Part shown: positions 55,999 to 64,000 of the stretch, piece by piece | How the letters are laid out: each line of letters opens with the position of its first letter | How positions within the stretch are numbered: the stretch's first letter is position 1 | Origin: [Leptolyngbya] sp. PCC 7376 | Lineage (GTDB): Bacteria > Cyanobacteriota > Cyanobacteriia > Cyanobacteriales > MRBY01 | Direction of reading: 5' to 3' | DNA length: 64,000 bases | NCBI RefSeq assembly: GCF_000316605.1 | Contig: NC_019683.1 | Span: 4,200,036-4,264,035 of the forward strand | Notes under the pieces: generated by a model | The model's database searches: none | What the model was told of the DNA's origin: nothing | What the model saw: only the letters and a program-made list of their open reading frames with translations | Translations under genes and position numbers: made by a program

Positions 55999-56490
55999 GT
56001 GGCACAACTGAAGCAGTATGGCCAAGAACGACTCGTATATATCGATGAAAGTGGATTTGATAATACCTTAGATTATGGGTATGGCTACTGCCATAAGTCA
56101 GAGAGGTTTATCGCAGAGAAGTTAGGTCATCGTACAGAACGAGTTAGCGTGATTGGAGGATGGCGAGAGGGAGAGCAGATAGCACCGATGGTATTTGAGG
56201 GCTATGCCAACAGCGCCTTAGTTTGCCAATGGGTAGAGGATTGCTTAGTGCCAGAGTTGATTCCGGGTCAAATTATTATTCTGGATAATGCCAGTGTTCA
56301 TCCAAAGGAAAGAATACAAACATTGGTGGCGAAGGCAGGATGTGAAGTGATATTTTTGCCACCCTACTCACCACACCTGAACAAGATAGAGAAGTTTTGG
56401 GGGAGGTTAAAGAAGGAGGTAAGTAAGCTCATCAAGAAGACTGAGGATTTGTTCGATGCCATCAGAATAGCCTTCTGTTCTATGTCCTAA
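55999..56490 (+). CDS. IS630 type B transposase, DDE catalytic ORF
   Basis: This 163-residue catalytic half has VYIDESGFDNT, IILDNASVHPKE and LPPYSPHLNKIEKFWGRLK, the three acidic positions of IS630 DDE transposases. The listed GTG start is probably not the natural one; translation likely enters by frameshift from the upstream ORF. Confidence 0.85.
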   Translation: MAQLKQYGQERLVYIDESGFDNTLDYGYGYCHKSERFIAEKLGHRTERVSVIGGWREGEQIAPMVFEGYANSALVCQWVEDCLVPELIPGQIIILDNASVHPKERIQTLVAKAGCEVIFLPPYSPHLNKIEKFWGRLKKEVSKLIKKTEDLFDAIRIAFCSMS

Positions 56491-57481
56491 CCTTCTCCTT
56501 CGCTGCTATAGCACCTTACAGATTCCTGAAGCTCGTGTCCCCTCCTACTCAACGGTACGGCGAGTGATGATGGAATTAGATTTCCAGCAAGTGACACAAG
56601 TCTTTAACCAATGGGCAAGACAATATGTGAGAAAGGGAGACATTGTGGCTGGGGACGGTAAATCCCTCAAAAACACCGTGCAAAACTATGACAACAAGAG
56701 TCAAGATTTTGTCACAGCAGTGTCTTTATTCTGTCAGCAGCGACAAGTTGTTTTGGGCATGAAAATGAGTCGGAATAAGAAAGAGAGTGAAATCTCAGTA
56801 ATCCGGCAATTACTGACAGAGTTAGATTTACCATCAGCCACTGTGACTTTAGATGCCTTACACACTCAAAAAAACAATCCAGTTACTCAGACAACGCGGA
56901 CATGACTACCTAGTGACAGTCAAAGGCAACCAGAAAAAGCTGTATCAAGCTTTAACAAACTACTGTCAGGAACAAAAGCCAATCGCTCAACATGAATCCC
57001 AAAATGTTGGTCATGGTCGTTCTGAAAAAAGACGAGTAGAAGTCTGGTCTGTGCCGACTTCACTAACGCCAGAATGGAAAGATATACAATCCGTTGTCCG
57101 CATGACTCGGTGGGGACAGAGGCAGAGCCAAGACTATGAAAATCAGATGTTCTACATCACTTCATTACCACCACAAGGACTAAAGCTGAGTCGAGTAATT
57201 CGACAGCATTGGCAAATCGAGAACAACCTACATTGGGTAAAGGATGCACTTCTTGGGGAAGACAAAGCACAACAAAAAGATGGCCATGCTCCAGAGAACT
57301 TTGCCATCTTCCGTAGTTGGGTAATCTCGCTATTGAGATTGAACGGCTATTCATCCATAACGGAAGCCATAGCTCTGATTTCTCACCGATTACCGTTTTT
57401 ACTATCGTTGTGTACTGCTTAGCTTCTTTCTCTCAAGAATGAAACAGCCCTGCCTTGAGAAAGGGGGACTTTTTCTTGGTT

Positions 57482-58354
57482 TTAGGCGGAATGGATGGCT
57501 AAGGTTTTTGTGTCGAGAACTTGGTTTAGTTTGCCGCTGCGATAACCTTCGAGATCGAGAGTGACATAAGTGAAGCCATTTCCTTGAAAGGTTTTTACAA
57601 GTTCATCAAGATCAATCTGCGCCATAAAGTCTTTAATTTGTGCTGGAGGGAGTTCGATACGGGCGATATCTTCCTGAGATCGCACCCGTAGATTCTGCCA
57701 GCCTAATTTCCGAAGATAGACCTCGCAGCGTCCGACACGTTGTAGCTTTTCAGTGGTAATCATCTCGCCATAAGGAAACCGAGAACTTAGGCAAGGTTGT
57801 GCTGGTTTGTCCCACCAAGGTAAGCCTAGGTTTTTAGAGATTTCGCGGACTTCCATTTTGCTAATGCTGACCTCTGCCAGAGGCGATCGCCCCCCTCTCT
57901 CTTTAGCCGCTTGGATACCGGGGCGATAGTCTTGTAAATCATCCGCATTCACTCCGTCGATGACGTAGGGATAACCCCGCTCTAAGGCAATGGGCTTAAG
58001 GGTGTCATGTAGTTCACTCTTACAGAAATAGCAACGATTAACAGGATTGCTGGTGTAGTTGGGGTTTTCCATTTCGTGGGTTTCTACTAACTCGTGCTTA
58101 ATCCCAATTTCTTGCGCCTGCACCTGAGCATCTTCTAGTTCTTCAGGGAGTAGAGACGGAGAAACCGCAGTCATTGCCAATGCTTTTTCCCCAAGGACAT
58201 CATGGGCGACTTTTGCAACGAGAGTACTATCGATGCCACCAGAATAGGCGATGAGAGCTTGATCTAATTCTTTAAAGAAATCTTGTAATGCTTCTAATTT
58301 TGATTCCCACGCCATACCCTCAAATCTCCCAAATGCTTTGTTATGGAGTTTCAT
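57482..58354 (-). CDS. larE: ATP-dependent sacrificial sulfur transferase LarE
   Basis: This 290-residue protein is in the PP-loop superfamily, with SGGIDSTL near residue 39, the NRCYFCKSEL segment with the cysteine that donates sulfur, and DGVNADDLQDYRPG and PCLSSRFPYG motifs of LarE. LarE builds the nickel-pincer cofactor of lactate racemase and related enzymes from a carboxylated nicotinate dinucleotide. LarB and LarC are not in the window. The second Met (MAWESKLEAL) at residue 14 is an alternative start that fits usual LarE length. Codon use and the GGCGATCGCC sites match the core genome. Confidence 0.92.
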   Translation of the reverse strand: MKLHNKAFGRFEGMAWESKLEALQDFFKELDQALIAYSGGIDSTLVAKVAHDVLGEKALAMTAVSPSLLPEELEDAQVQAQEIGIKHELVETHEMENPNYTSNPVNRCYFCKSELHDTLKPIALERGYPYVIDGVNADDLQDYRPGIQAAKERGGRSPLAEVSISKMEVREISKNLGLPWWDKPAQPCLSSRFPYGEMITTEKLQRVGRCEVYLRKLGWQNLRVRSQEDIARIELPPAQIKDFMAQIDLDELVKTFQGNGFTYVTLDLEGYRSGKLNQVLDTKTLAIHSA

Positions 58355-58406
58355 ATCGTAACAAATAATTTATCTAGCCTTTGGGAAACTAAATCGGCGA
58401 TCGCCA

Positions 58407-58931
58407 CTAGTCTCTATTCGGTATGGTGACCAAAATTTGTTCGATATTATCCCGAAACTCTGGCCAGTTGTCTTTACGCAGGGTCAATATTTCCCAAGAA
58501 TTAGAATCGAGGTAATAAATCCACTGGGCATCACTACTAAAGTCACTGTTGAGCACATCAAATGTTGTGGGATCTGCGCCGGCGATCGCCCTGAATTCGT
58601 GGCCACCAAATAAATCATCACCAACGGGAGCCACATAATAAACGTTGTTTTTATCCTTGGCGTAATAGTCGGGCAGCACTTCAAAGCTTTCAAGATCGAC
58701 GTAGATTTGTGTTGAACCTGTATTTGTGCCATTGCGAATATAAAATTCTCCACCACACTCATAGACAAAAGGATTTGCCTCCAAAACTTGAACCTTCTGT
58801 TCGGCGTAGGATGGACATTTTTGCTGGCGTGGGAAATGTTTAATCGCGAAAGGCAAGGCTCCAATAAAAACCAGAATTATGCTGCCTAGGATACGAGCCA
58901 AAATTGGCGATTTAGTAGTTTGTAGCATCAA
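58407..58931 (-). CDS. DKNYY-type membrane-anchored protein
   Basis: This 174-residue protein has one N-terminal membrane helix (ILARILGSIILVFIGALPFA) and then an extracytoplasmic beta-rich domain with the DKNYY-like repeat pattern (DYYAKDKNNVYYVAP, SSDAQWIYYLDS). DKNYY repeats occur in bacterial surface or periplasmic proteins of unknown function. It lies 12 bp downstream of the lipoprotein gene, probably in the same transcript. Confidence 0.65.
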   Translation of the reverse strand: MMLQTTKSPILARILGSIILVFIGALPFAIKHFPRQQKCPSYAEQKVQVLEANPFVYECGGEFYIRNGTNTGSTQIYVDLESFEVLPDYYAKDKNNVYYVAPVGDDLFGGHEFRAIAGADPTTFDVLNSDFSSDAQWIYYLDSNSWEILTLRKDNWPEFRDNIEQILVTIPNRD

Positions 58932-58943
58932 TTTTTTCGTCTC

Positions 58944-59903
58944 TTAAAGAGGTTGGCGTGAGAGATCATCTGGTACAAAAAAGCCTTGATTGACAATTAT
59001 TAGCGGTTCCCATTTATCCCAGCTAATTTGGAGATTACCGCCATCGATCAGCTCTATACCAAAGAGGCGATCGCCCGGCTTCAGTAAAGATCTTTCTGTT
59101 GGAAATTCCCCGGTATGTTCTTGGAAATACAGTCCAACGCTAGTGGGAGATTCGGGACGAACTTCGACAATGAGGCGTTCTGCCGTCATCTGCCCATCAA
59201 TACTGACTTTGCCTCTGCCTTGTTCTTCACCACCGAAAATATCGATTTGATAAGCCATCACCTGTGGTGCTCCAGAGCTTGTGGCTTCACTGAATGTATA
59301 ATTGCCGACCCAACTGTTTAGGCCATAATTTGGCGATCGCGCGACATTGGTCTGCCATTCGAGAATCTTGACGCAATCATCAAGTAACCCTTGTGAACCT
59401 TCCGGTAATGGCTGAGTTGGGAGCACACTGTAATTACTCAGAGGAATATCGTCCAACATCGAAAACACCCAAGTCTCTGATGGACCAAGGGGCGCAATAG
59501 CCGTTTCAATATTTGTGATTTTGTCGCCCTGACGCTGGCCTCGCAAACAGGAGCGATCATCCGTTGCCCAGCGAGCATTCCAACCTATCACTTGGGTGCC
59601 TTCTTGGCGGAAGAGCAAATATTCTTTGCCTAAAGCTTCTGTTGTGGGGACTTCGCCATAAAAATACAATCCATCAGAGCTAGAAGTAACTGGGTTTTTA
59701 GTCTGGGGCGGTAATGCTGTTTTAGGTTTCGGATCAACAGCTTTGGGTTCCAGTTCAGATTCTTCTGGTGACTCAGTGACAGATGGACGAGTGTCTTCTG
59801 ATGTGGTTGCTGAAGGAGACTCCGGAATTTCTTGTGCGCAACCAAACGAAACGCCCAGTATTACACCTGTGGAGATTACAATCTGTGCTGCTCTCAAATT
59901 CAC
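58944..59903 (-). CDS. Predicted lipoprotein of unknown function
   Basis: This 319-residue protein has a lipoprotein signal peptide (TGVILGVSFGC) with the lipobox Cys at residue 22, a Pro/Glu/Ser-rich linker (about 25-75), and a beta-rich domain with DGLYFYGEVPTTEALGKEY. I do not recognise the family. It is probably co-transcribed with the DKNYY protein. Confidence 0.6.
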   Translation of the reverse strand: MNLRAAQIVISTGVILGVSFGCAQEIPESPSATTSEDTRPSVTESPEESELEPKAVDPKPKTALPPQTKNPVTSSSDGLYFYGEVPTTEALGKEYLLFRQEGTQVIGWNARWATDDRSCLRGQRQGDKITNIETAIAPLGPSETWVFSMLDDIPLSNYSVLPTQPLPEGSQGLLDDCVKILEWQTNVARSPNYGLNSWVGNYTFSEATSSGAPQVMAYQIDIFGGEEQGRGKVSIDGQMTAERLIVEVRPESPTSVGLYFQEHTGEFPTERSLLKPGDRLFGIELIDGGNLQISWDKWEPLIIVNQGFFVPDDLSRQPL

Positions 59904-60032
59904 TGGTACGACCTAACCTTTCTAGAAAAAATTGTGTGTCTTTGTCCCATCGTAGTCACACAATTCCCAGCGCAAGATGCGGATTCTAAAATTGAAACAG
60001 AGGCGATCGCCCTTTTGCTGACTCTGAAAAAT

Positions 60033-60215
60033 TCAATTTAGTTGATCGAGAGAAAACTTTTTAGAGAGGATGTTCTCAAAGATGCGAGTCGGTAAAACTG
60101 CATAGAGAAAGGGCAGATAAAAACTCTTTTTACCAAGGCGAATGATAGCTGGAGGATTTGGTTTTGTTGCAGCATTCACCAACTGCTTAGCGAAGATTTC
60201 AGTAGGAGTTGAGTC
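60033..60215 (-). pseudogene. C-terminal fragment of a short-chain dehydrogenase (SDR)
   Basis: Sixty codons without a start read STPTEIFAKQLVNAATKPNP, then AIIRLGKKSFYLPFLYAVLP and end KKFSLDQLN. This resembles the C-terminal end of cyanobacterial SDR oxidoreductases. The frame is cut at its 5' side by IS6 copy 3. The 5' part is not found on the far side of either IS6 copy, so it was lost. Confidence 0.55.
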
Positions 60216-61200
60216 GATTCTGTCAGGACTGATTGTCCAAAATAGCTCTGAATGTGACTGTCTGATATTGTTTGAGTCCGCCTAAACCATTTGCCCTCAA
60301 ACCATTCTCTATGGACTGTCCTCATTGTCATTCAACAGAATTTTCTCTCCTTCAACAAAGAACTAACCTTGGTTACCATCGCTTTCGTTGTAAAATCTGC
60401 CGTCGCACCTATAACGAGCGCACTGCAACCCCTTTCAATTTTGTTGAAGTTCCAACAGACATTATCTTCGAAGTGTTATTCGTTCGAGTCAGATATAAAC
60501 TCAGCTATCGAGATGTCGCTGAATTCTATTTGCTTCGCGGATTTCAATTCAGCCATGAAACTGTTCGGGACTGGGAGGAGCATTTCCTGCCTTATTTCAC
60601 CGAACACATTCGAGAAAAACGACGAGGAAAAATAGGGCAAGTCTGGTTTGTTGATGAAACTTATGTCAAAGTTTCTGGGCGATGGTGCTATCTATACCGT
60701 GGCATTGATCAAGATGGCAATCTTGTGGATGTGAGGCTCTCTGATAAACGGGACATGGCAGGGACTAAAGCCTTTTTTGAAATGGCCAGAGAGATATCAG
60801 GGGAAAGTCCCGAGCAAGTCTTTACTGATGGTCTTAAGTCATACCCCAGAGCCATTGATGAAGAATTAGGAAAAGAGGTGGAGCATCAAGTGATTGGCTG
60901 TCAGGGTAATCCAGTGGAACAAAGTCATCGTGGCCAGAAAGACCGATATTATCCAACTCTTGGATTTGGAGCCTTGGAATCAGCCCAGAGATTCTGTCAG
61001 GCTTTTGATGAGATTAATAACTTTCTGAGGCCTCGTCGTCAAATGAGAGAATTCGTGTCTCTATCTGAACAAAGAGATAGATTCTTTCATGGAGTGGAAG
61101 CATTACACAACATTTTCAATGCTACTCAACTAAAAGCTTATCGAAGGAAAATGATGTTTCATCTCGAATACTGACTTGGCTACTCAATCCTGACACTTTC
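60216..61200 (+). mobile_element. IS6-family element, copy 3
   Basis: This 985-bp element has ends GATTCTGTCAGG and (complement) GAAAGTGTCAGG. It is nearly identical to copy 2 and in inverted orientation to it. Confidence 0.88.
60272..61174 (+). CDS. IS6-family transposase with stop-loss extension
   Basis: Same protein as at 51091-51948 (zinc ribbon, WFVDETYVKV, VFTDGLKSYPRAI), but the stop TAA has become CAA, so the C-terminus runs 15 residues further to the element end. EINNFL replaces EVNNVL near the C-terminus. Catalytic residues are intact; whether the extension matters is unknown. Confidence 0.85.
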   Translation: MSPPKPFALKPFSMDCPHCHSTEFSLLQQRTNLGYHRFRCKICRRTYNERTATPFNFVEVPTDIIFEVLFVRVRYKLSYRDVAEFYLLRGFQFSHETVRDWEEHFLPYFTEHIREKRRGKIGQVWFVDETYVKVSGRWCYLYRGIDQDGNLVDVRLSDKRDMAGTKAFFEMAREISGESPEQVFTDGLKSYPRAIDEELGKEVEHQVIGCQGNPVEQSHRGQKDRYYPTLGFGALESAQRFCQAFDEINNFLRPRRQMREFVSLSEQRDRFFHGVEALHNIFNATQLKAYRRKMMFHLEY

Positions 61201-61209
61201 CATTTGGCC
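61201..61209. repeat. IS6 target-site sequence (inverted partner of 52005-52013)
   Basis: CATTTGGCC immediately follows copy 3. It is also the codons His-Leu-Ala at the start of the small coding remnant, which suggests that the target was inside a gene. Confidence 0.75.
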
Positions 61210-61305
61210 AGAAGATTCAATGTGAGTGCCGAGCAACTTTTTTCAATTCGAGCATGGCCACTAAAATCTGTAATTTCAGAAGTATGGGTTGAAGATAACC
61301 TTTAG
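61201..61305 (+). pseudogene. C-terminal coding remnant cut by IS6
   Basis: Thirty-four codons (HLARRFNVSAEQLFSIRAWP to VEDNL) end at TAG. The frame joins WSNRILNSP from the complement of 52014-52050 if the inversion is reversed. I do not recognise the protein. The following 61306-61663 is AT-rich and shows nothing supportable beyond a presumed promoter. Confidence 0.4.
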
Positions 61306-61663
61306 ATCTCTGATGCGGCGGCGATCGCCAAAACAAAAGAAAGAATCCATAGCTGCCTAAATTAAAGTTTTCGAGTTTTAGTTGTGTTCAATATTGCTGA
61401 GTCTCATGTTTGTAAATGTACATCAAAGATAGACAAAATGCTTTACATAGATGCATTCCTTAGGAAGAAATCAAAACAATATCAAATAGAAGTTTTCCAT
61501 ATCTATTACTAATATTTGAGAAATGCTCTTTTGATTATAATTATATTGGATTTTATTTTTTTGTTTAAGCCACAATATCTCATTGTGCAAATATTCTTTC
61601 TTGCGATTATTTTTCCGGGGTCTTCCATCAATTATTCATTAAAAATAACTTAGGATATTATTC

Positions 61664-62389
61664 ATGAAAAAAATATCAACTCTTTTGATCCTCAACTTAT
61701 TATTGTTAGGTGGTCTCTTCGGGTGTGGTGGCTCAACTCCAGAACCAGCCGAAGAAGCGACAACTTCTGAGGTCGAAGTAACAGAAGAAACTGAGACGCC
61801 TCCGACTGCGGCAGAAGAGGAAGAGGCAGAATCAGTTGAACAAGTAGAAGTGGCAGCGCCAGAAGAAGGTTGGAAAAAGTTTGAAGGTGGAGGTGCATCG
61901 ATCTGGTTACCGGGAACATACGATGGTGGTGTACCTAGTGAAGATCTTGAATTTATCGCCACTCGTATTCGTGAAATCAATCCAGATTTTGAACAGATCG
62001 CAACAATGATCGAACAAAATCCAGACATGTTTAGTTTGTTGGCATTTGATTCTGAAATTGGCGAGCAACCTTTTCTAACCAATATCAACATTATTAGTGA
62101 AGCTCTACCTAGTAACCTCACAATTGAGACCTATCTTGATATTACAAAACAGCAGTTGCCGGCACAATTTAATATTGTTGAAGAAGAGTTTATTGAAATT
62201 AATTCAAAGCCAGCTGTTCGTTTAATTATTGAGTTGGAAATGGCAGGTAGTTTAGTGAAGGAATCTGTTTATATTGTGCGAGGCGATAATAAAGCATGGG
62301 TCATTACTTGTGCCACCGGAAAGGAAGACTTTGAAACGCGTCGCCCAATTTTTGAAAAAATGGCAAACAGCTTCACTATTGATTCCTAA
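61664..62389 (+). CDS. Predicted lipoprotein with PsbP/Mog1-like domain
   Basis: This 241-residue protein has a lipoprotein signal (LNLLLLGGLFGC, Cys21), an acidic Glu/Thr-rich linker (about 25-65), then an alpha/beta domain (about 67-241) starting GWKKFEGGGASIWLPGTY and ending with EDFETRRPIFEKMANSFTI. The last motif is characteristic of PsbP/Mog1/DcrB-like sandwiches. Function unknown. Confidence 0.6.
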   Translation: MKKISTLLILNLLLLGGLFGCGGSTPEPAEEATTSEVEVTEETETPPTAAEEEEAESVEQVEVAAPEEGWKKFEGGGASIWLPGTYDGGVPSEDLEFIATRIREINPDFEQIATMIEQNPDMFSLLAFDSEIGEQPFLTNINIISEALPSNLTIETYLDITKQQLPAQFNIVEEEFIEINSKPAVRLIIELEMAGSLVKESVYIVRGDNKAWVITCATGKEDFETRRPIFEKMANSFTIDS

Positions 62390-62489
62390 GTGTAATTTTT
62401 GAACGTTAGTTTACTAATTTATTTTGCGTGGCAGTGCGCAGGTTTAGTGAGCTCGCTCAAAATGAGAGTGGATTTCTAAGTGAGACATT

Positions 62490-63419
62490 ATGCAGCACTC
62501 AAAATGGCATCCTTCTGAAGGGGTTACTCGCCATTCCGGTGGGGCGATCGCCGCGGACACGGACTTTTTTGTTGCCCCATCTCCTGAAATTGGCACAATT
62601 ATTACTGCTGATAGTAATCTTGTGACCTCTAAACAGGAAATGGAAACGAGTAAATGCTGGATGTTTATCCTATTAGGGGCATTTTTGGGTGGTGCATTTT
62701 TTCAGATTCTTCCTCTAATTTTTGGTTTAGGCAGTAGTATCGGCTGGCACATCGCCTCTGTTGTTTCTGCATTGACGGTGGGACTCATCATCCATACGAA
62801 AACCTCGTTTTCATATCTGTGTTCTTATGTGGGCGATCAGGGTATTGAAGAACATAAAATATCGGGATCTAGGCAAGGTAAATTGATAAGCCAAAGACTG
62901 AAATTCAATGAAGCAGAAGATTTATATACAGCCCAAACTCGTATGTATACGAATGGTGTTTACACTGGGACAAACTATCTATACAAATGGATAAAATCTG
63001 GAACAAAACCTTTCCGGCTAGCAGGTAGCTATCACAATAAAAAAGGTTGGCCAGAAGAAGGGCATGCTTGGCATTGTGCAAATTCTGGCGAAGCGGTATG
63101 GAGCAATTATCGTTTACGACAACTTAATCAAGATCTAGACAAACAAGGTTTTATTGAGTTTGCAATGAAAGGAAATCCAAAAGCTGTAAGGGTTGGCAGC
63201 GGCTTTCTTGAGTTTGTATTAAAAGATAATTCGACCCAGCGAGTGGGTGCTAAAGACATGAAAAAAATCACCCTTGGAAGTGGCAATTTTAATTTTGTCC
63301 ACAACAATGCAAAGTGGTGGTCTGGGAAAGGAAAATACTCATTTAATTATTCGAATTTACCCAATGCAAAATTGTTTTTACTATGTCTGGATCGTTTAGT
63401 TGGAATTTCTTGGTCTTAG
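62490..63419 (+). CDS. Membrane protein of unknown function
   Basis: This 309-residue protein has two adjacent membrane helices (about 56-76 and 82-101: WMFILLGAFLGGAFFQIL and WHIASVVSALTVGLIIH), followed by a soluble domain of about 200 residues with aromatic and basic patches. I do not recognise the family. The Met in QEMETSKCW, just before the first helix, is an alternative start. Confidence 0.6.
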   Translation: MQHSKWHPSEGVTRHSGGAIAADTDFFVAPSPEIGTIITADSNLVTSKQEMETSKCWMFILLGAFLGGAFFQILPLIFGLGSSIGWHIASVVSALTVGLIIHTKTSFSYLCSYVGDQGIEEHKISGSRQGKLISQRLKFNEAEDLYTAQTRMYTNGVYTGTNYLYKWIKSGTKPFRLAGSYHNKKGWPEEGHAWHCANSGEAVWSNYRLRQLNQDLDKQGFIEFAMKGNPKAVRVGSGFLEFVLKDNSTQRVGAKDMKKITLGSGNFNFVHNNAKWWSGKGKYSFNYSNLPNAKLFLLCLDRLVGISWS

Positions 63420-63505
63420 TATTTCGCTTCAACTGGAAAAGGAATCACTGCTTATGCTAAAAAACAATGATTCCTTCTCACAATATTGAATTGATTTAAG
63501 CTGTT

Positions 63506-64000
63506 TTACTTTGCAACTACAAAGTTCACAAGTTTATTGGGGACAACAATTACTTTACGAATTTCTTTGCCTTCAATATATCGTTGGGCCGCTTCTGAAT
63601 CTTTCGCAAATTGCTCAAGTTCTGCTTTGGAAGCCCCTGCAGGAACCTGAATTGTGCCGCGAGTTTTACCCATAATTTGGATAACTAGGGTGATTTCATC
63701 AACAGTTAAGGCTGATTTATCAAGAGTTGGGAAATCGACTGTGTGAATAGATTCTGCATGACCCAAATTTTGCCAAAGTTCATCGGCAAGGTGAGGGGCA
63801 AAGGGAGCAACTAGTAAGAGCAATGCTTTAATGCCTTCTGCATACACTGGTGAATCAGTACATTTCGCATCTTTGAGGGCATTACTGAGTTTCATCAATT
63901 CGGCGATCGCCGTATTAAATTGATAGTCACCTTCGAGGTCTTCCTGAATCTCTTTGATTGCGGTATGGATAGCGCGGCGGAGATCTTTTTCTTCCTTAGA
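63506..64000 (-). CDS. leuS: Leucyl-tRNA synthetase, C-terminal end (partial)
   Basis: The frame is open to the window edge, giving the last 164 codons. It holds the anticodon-binding helical domain ([20 protein letters not shown]) and the LeuRS C-terminal domain ([35 protein letters not shown]). This is a core gene that charges tRNA-Leu. Confidence 0.92.
   Translation of the reverse strand, partial: SKEEKDLRRAIHTAIKEIQEDLEGDYQFNTAIAELMKLSNALKDAKCTDSPVYAEGIKALLLLVAPFAPHLADELWQNLGHAESIHTVDFPTLDKSALTVDEITLVIQIMGKTRGTIQVPAGASKAELEQFAKDSEAAQRYIEGKEIRKVIVVPNKLVNFVVAK

Larger units (their letters stand above)
55562..56508 (+). mobile_element. IS630 type B element, copy B
   Basis: This 947-bp complete element has TA at 55560-55561 and 56509-56510. 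It is the best-preserved type B copy in the window: neither transposase frame has internal stops apart from the frameshift site. Confidence 0.92.
55387..57422 (+). pseudogene. ISAs1-family transposase, split by IS630 and frameshifted
   Basis: The N-terminus (MSESLLDALSRIENPR) runs to 55561, where IS630 is inserted. Excising the IS with one TA rejoins the frame at 56511 (ELISTLQIPEARVPSYST), then GDIVAGDGKSLKNT and LDALHTQK with the first catalytic positions. A second lesion, a one-base shift in an A7 tract near 56868, moves the remaining DDE part (DYLVTVKGNQKKLY, QHWQIENNLHWVKD) to another frame ending at 57422. Doubly inactivated. Confidence 0.8.
55322..57452 (+). mobile_element. ISAs1-family element, itself interrupted by IS630
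   Basis: Inverted repeats CAGGGTTGTTTCATTCTT and (complement) CAGGGCTGTTTCATTCTT bound a transposase gene split by IS630 type B copy B. The flanks (AAATCCCCC on the left, AAAGGGGGACTT on the right) suggest it landed in one of the GC-rich palindromic repeats common in cyanobacterial intergenic DNA. Confidence 0.75.

Noticed and set aside
51020-61200. Composite transposon bounded by IS6 copies 2 and 3
   Set aside because: The outer flanks carry no direct target duplication; the inverted GGCCAAATG/CATTTGGCC pair fits inversion, and the cargo includes core genes.

Overview
This window looks like cyanobacterial DNA. HIP1-type GCGATCGC octamers are scattered through it, the SecA and LarE proteins are of cyanobacterial type, and it carries families that cluster in filamentous cyanobacteria (CHAT, DUF1822, DUF928, two-partner-secretion haemagglutinin). 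I cannot name the species from the sequence. Most of the window is accessory DNA. Housekeeping genes appear only at the right (secA, larE, the 3' end of leuS), and four insertion-sequence families have rearranged much of the rest.

Layout. 1-6594 is a decayed adhesin or surface-protein region packed with nested IS630, IS6 and IS982 elements. 6592-7230 is a truncated tyrosine integrase. 7358-19579 is a 12.2-kb island bounded by two 43-bp direct repeats of the 3' half of a tRNA(CAU) gene. 19848-35662 is a minus-strand cluster: sigma-like factor, DUF1822, a CHAT-cyclase-CHASE2 fusion, DUF928, a 2401-residue secreted haemagglutinin and a CHAT-TPR protein. 35969-39557 holds a Tudor-like gene split by IS630 and a truncated haemagglutinin copy cut by IS6. 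39706-50459 is a defence-like block: a trypsin-FGE fusion and two tandem very large GTPases. 51020-61200 is a segment between two inverted IS6 copies, holding secA, a nested ISAs1/IS630, larE and two envelope proteins. 61664-64000 has a lipoprotein, a membrane protein and leuS.

Main discovery. The island carries a complete diversity-generating retroelement (DGR): a DGR-type reverse transcriptase, an Avd-like accessory protein, one template repeat (TR, 10244-10357) and three variable repeats (VRs). The VRs form the 3' ends of three formylglycine-generating-enzyme-like (C-type-lectin-fold) genes. I aligned TR with the VRs by eye and found 44 substitutions, every one at a TR adenine and none elsewhere. 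The third VR belongs to a 1110-residue protein (vWA-like/SAV_2336, GAF, FGE). Its operon also encodes a Trypco1 protein, a trypsin-like protease and a MoxR AAA+ ATPase, a gene set like the vWA-MoxR-VMAP ternary conflict systems. The inference is a conflict complex whose sensor surface is hypermutated by a retroelement carried on a mobile island.

Second discovery. The 1652-residue protein at 45501-50459 is collinear with vertebrate interferon-induced very large GTPases (VLIG/URGCP) from its N-terminal domain through the G domain to the C-terminal cysteine motif. A shorter tandem paralogue shares a 1272-bp block that appears identical. A third observation is that inverted copies of CATTTGGCC beside two IS6 elements record an IS6-driven inversion of the secA-larE segment.
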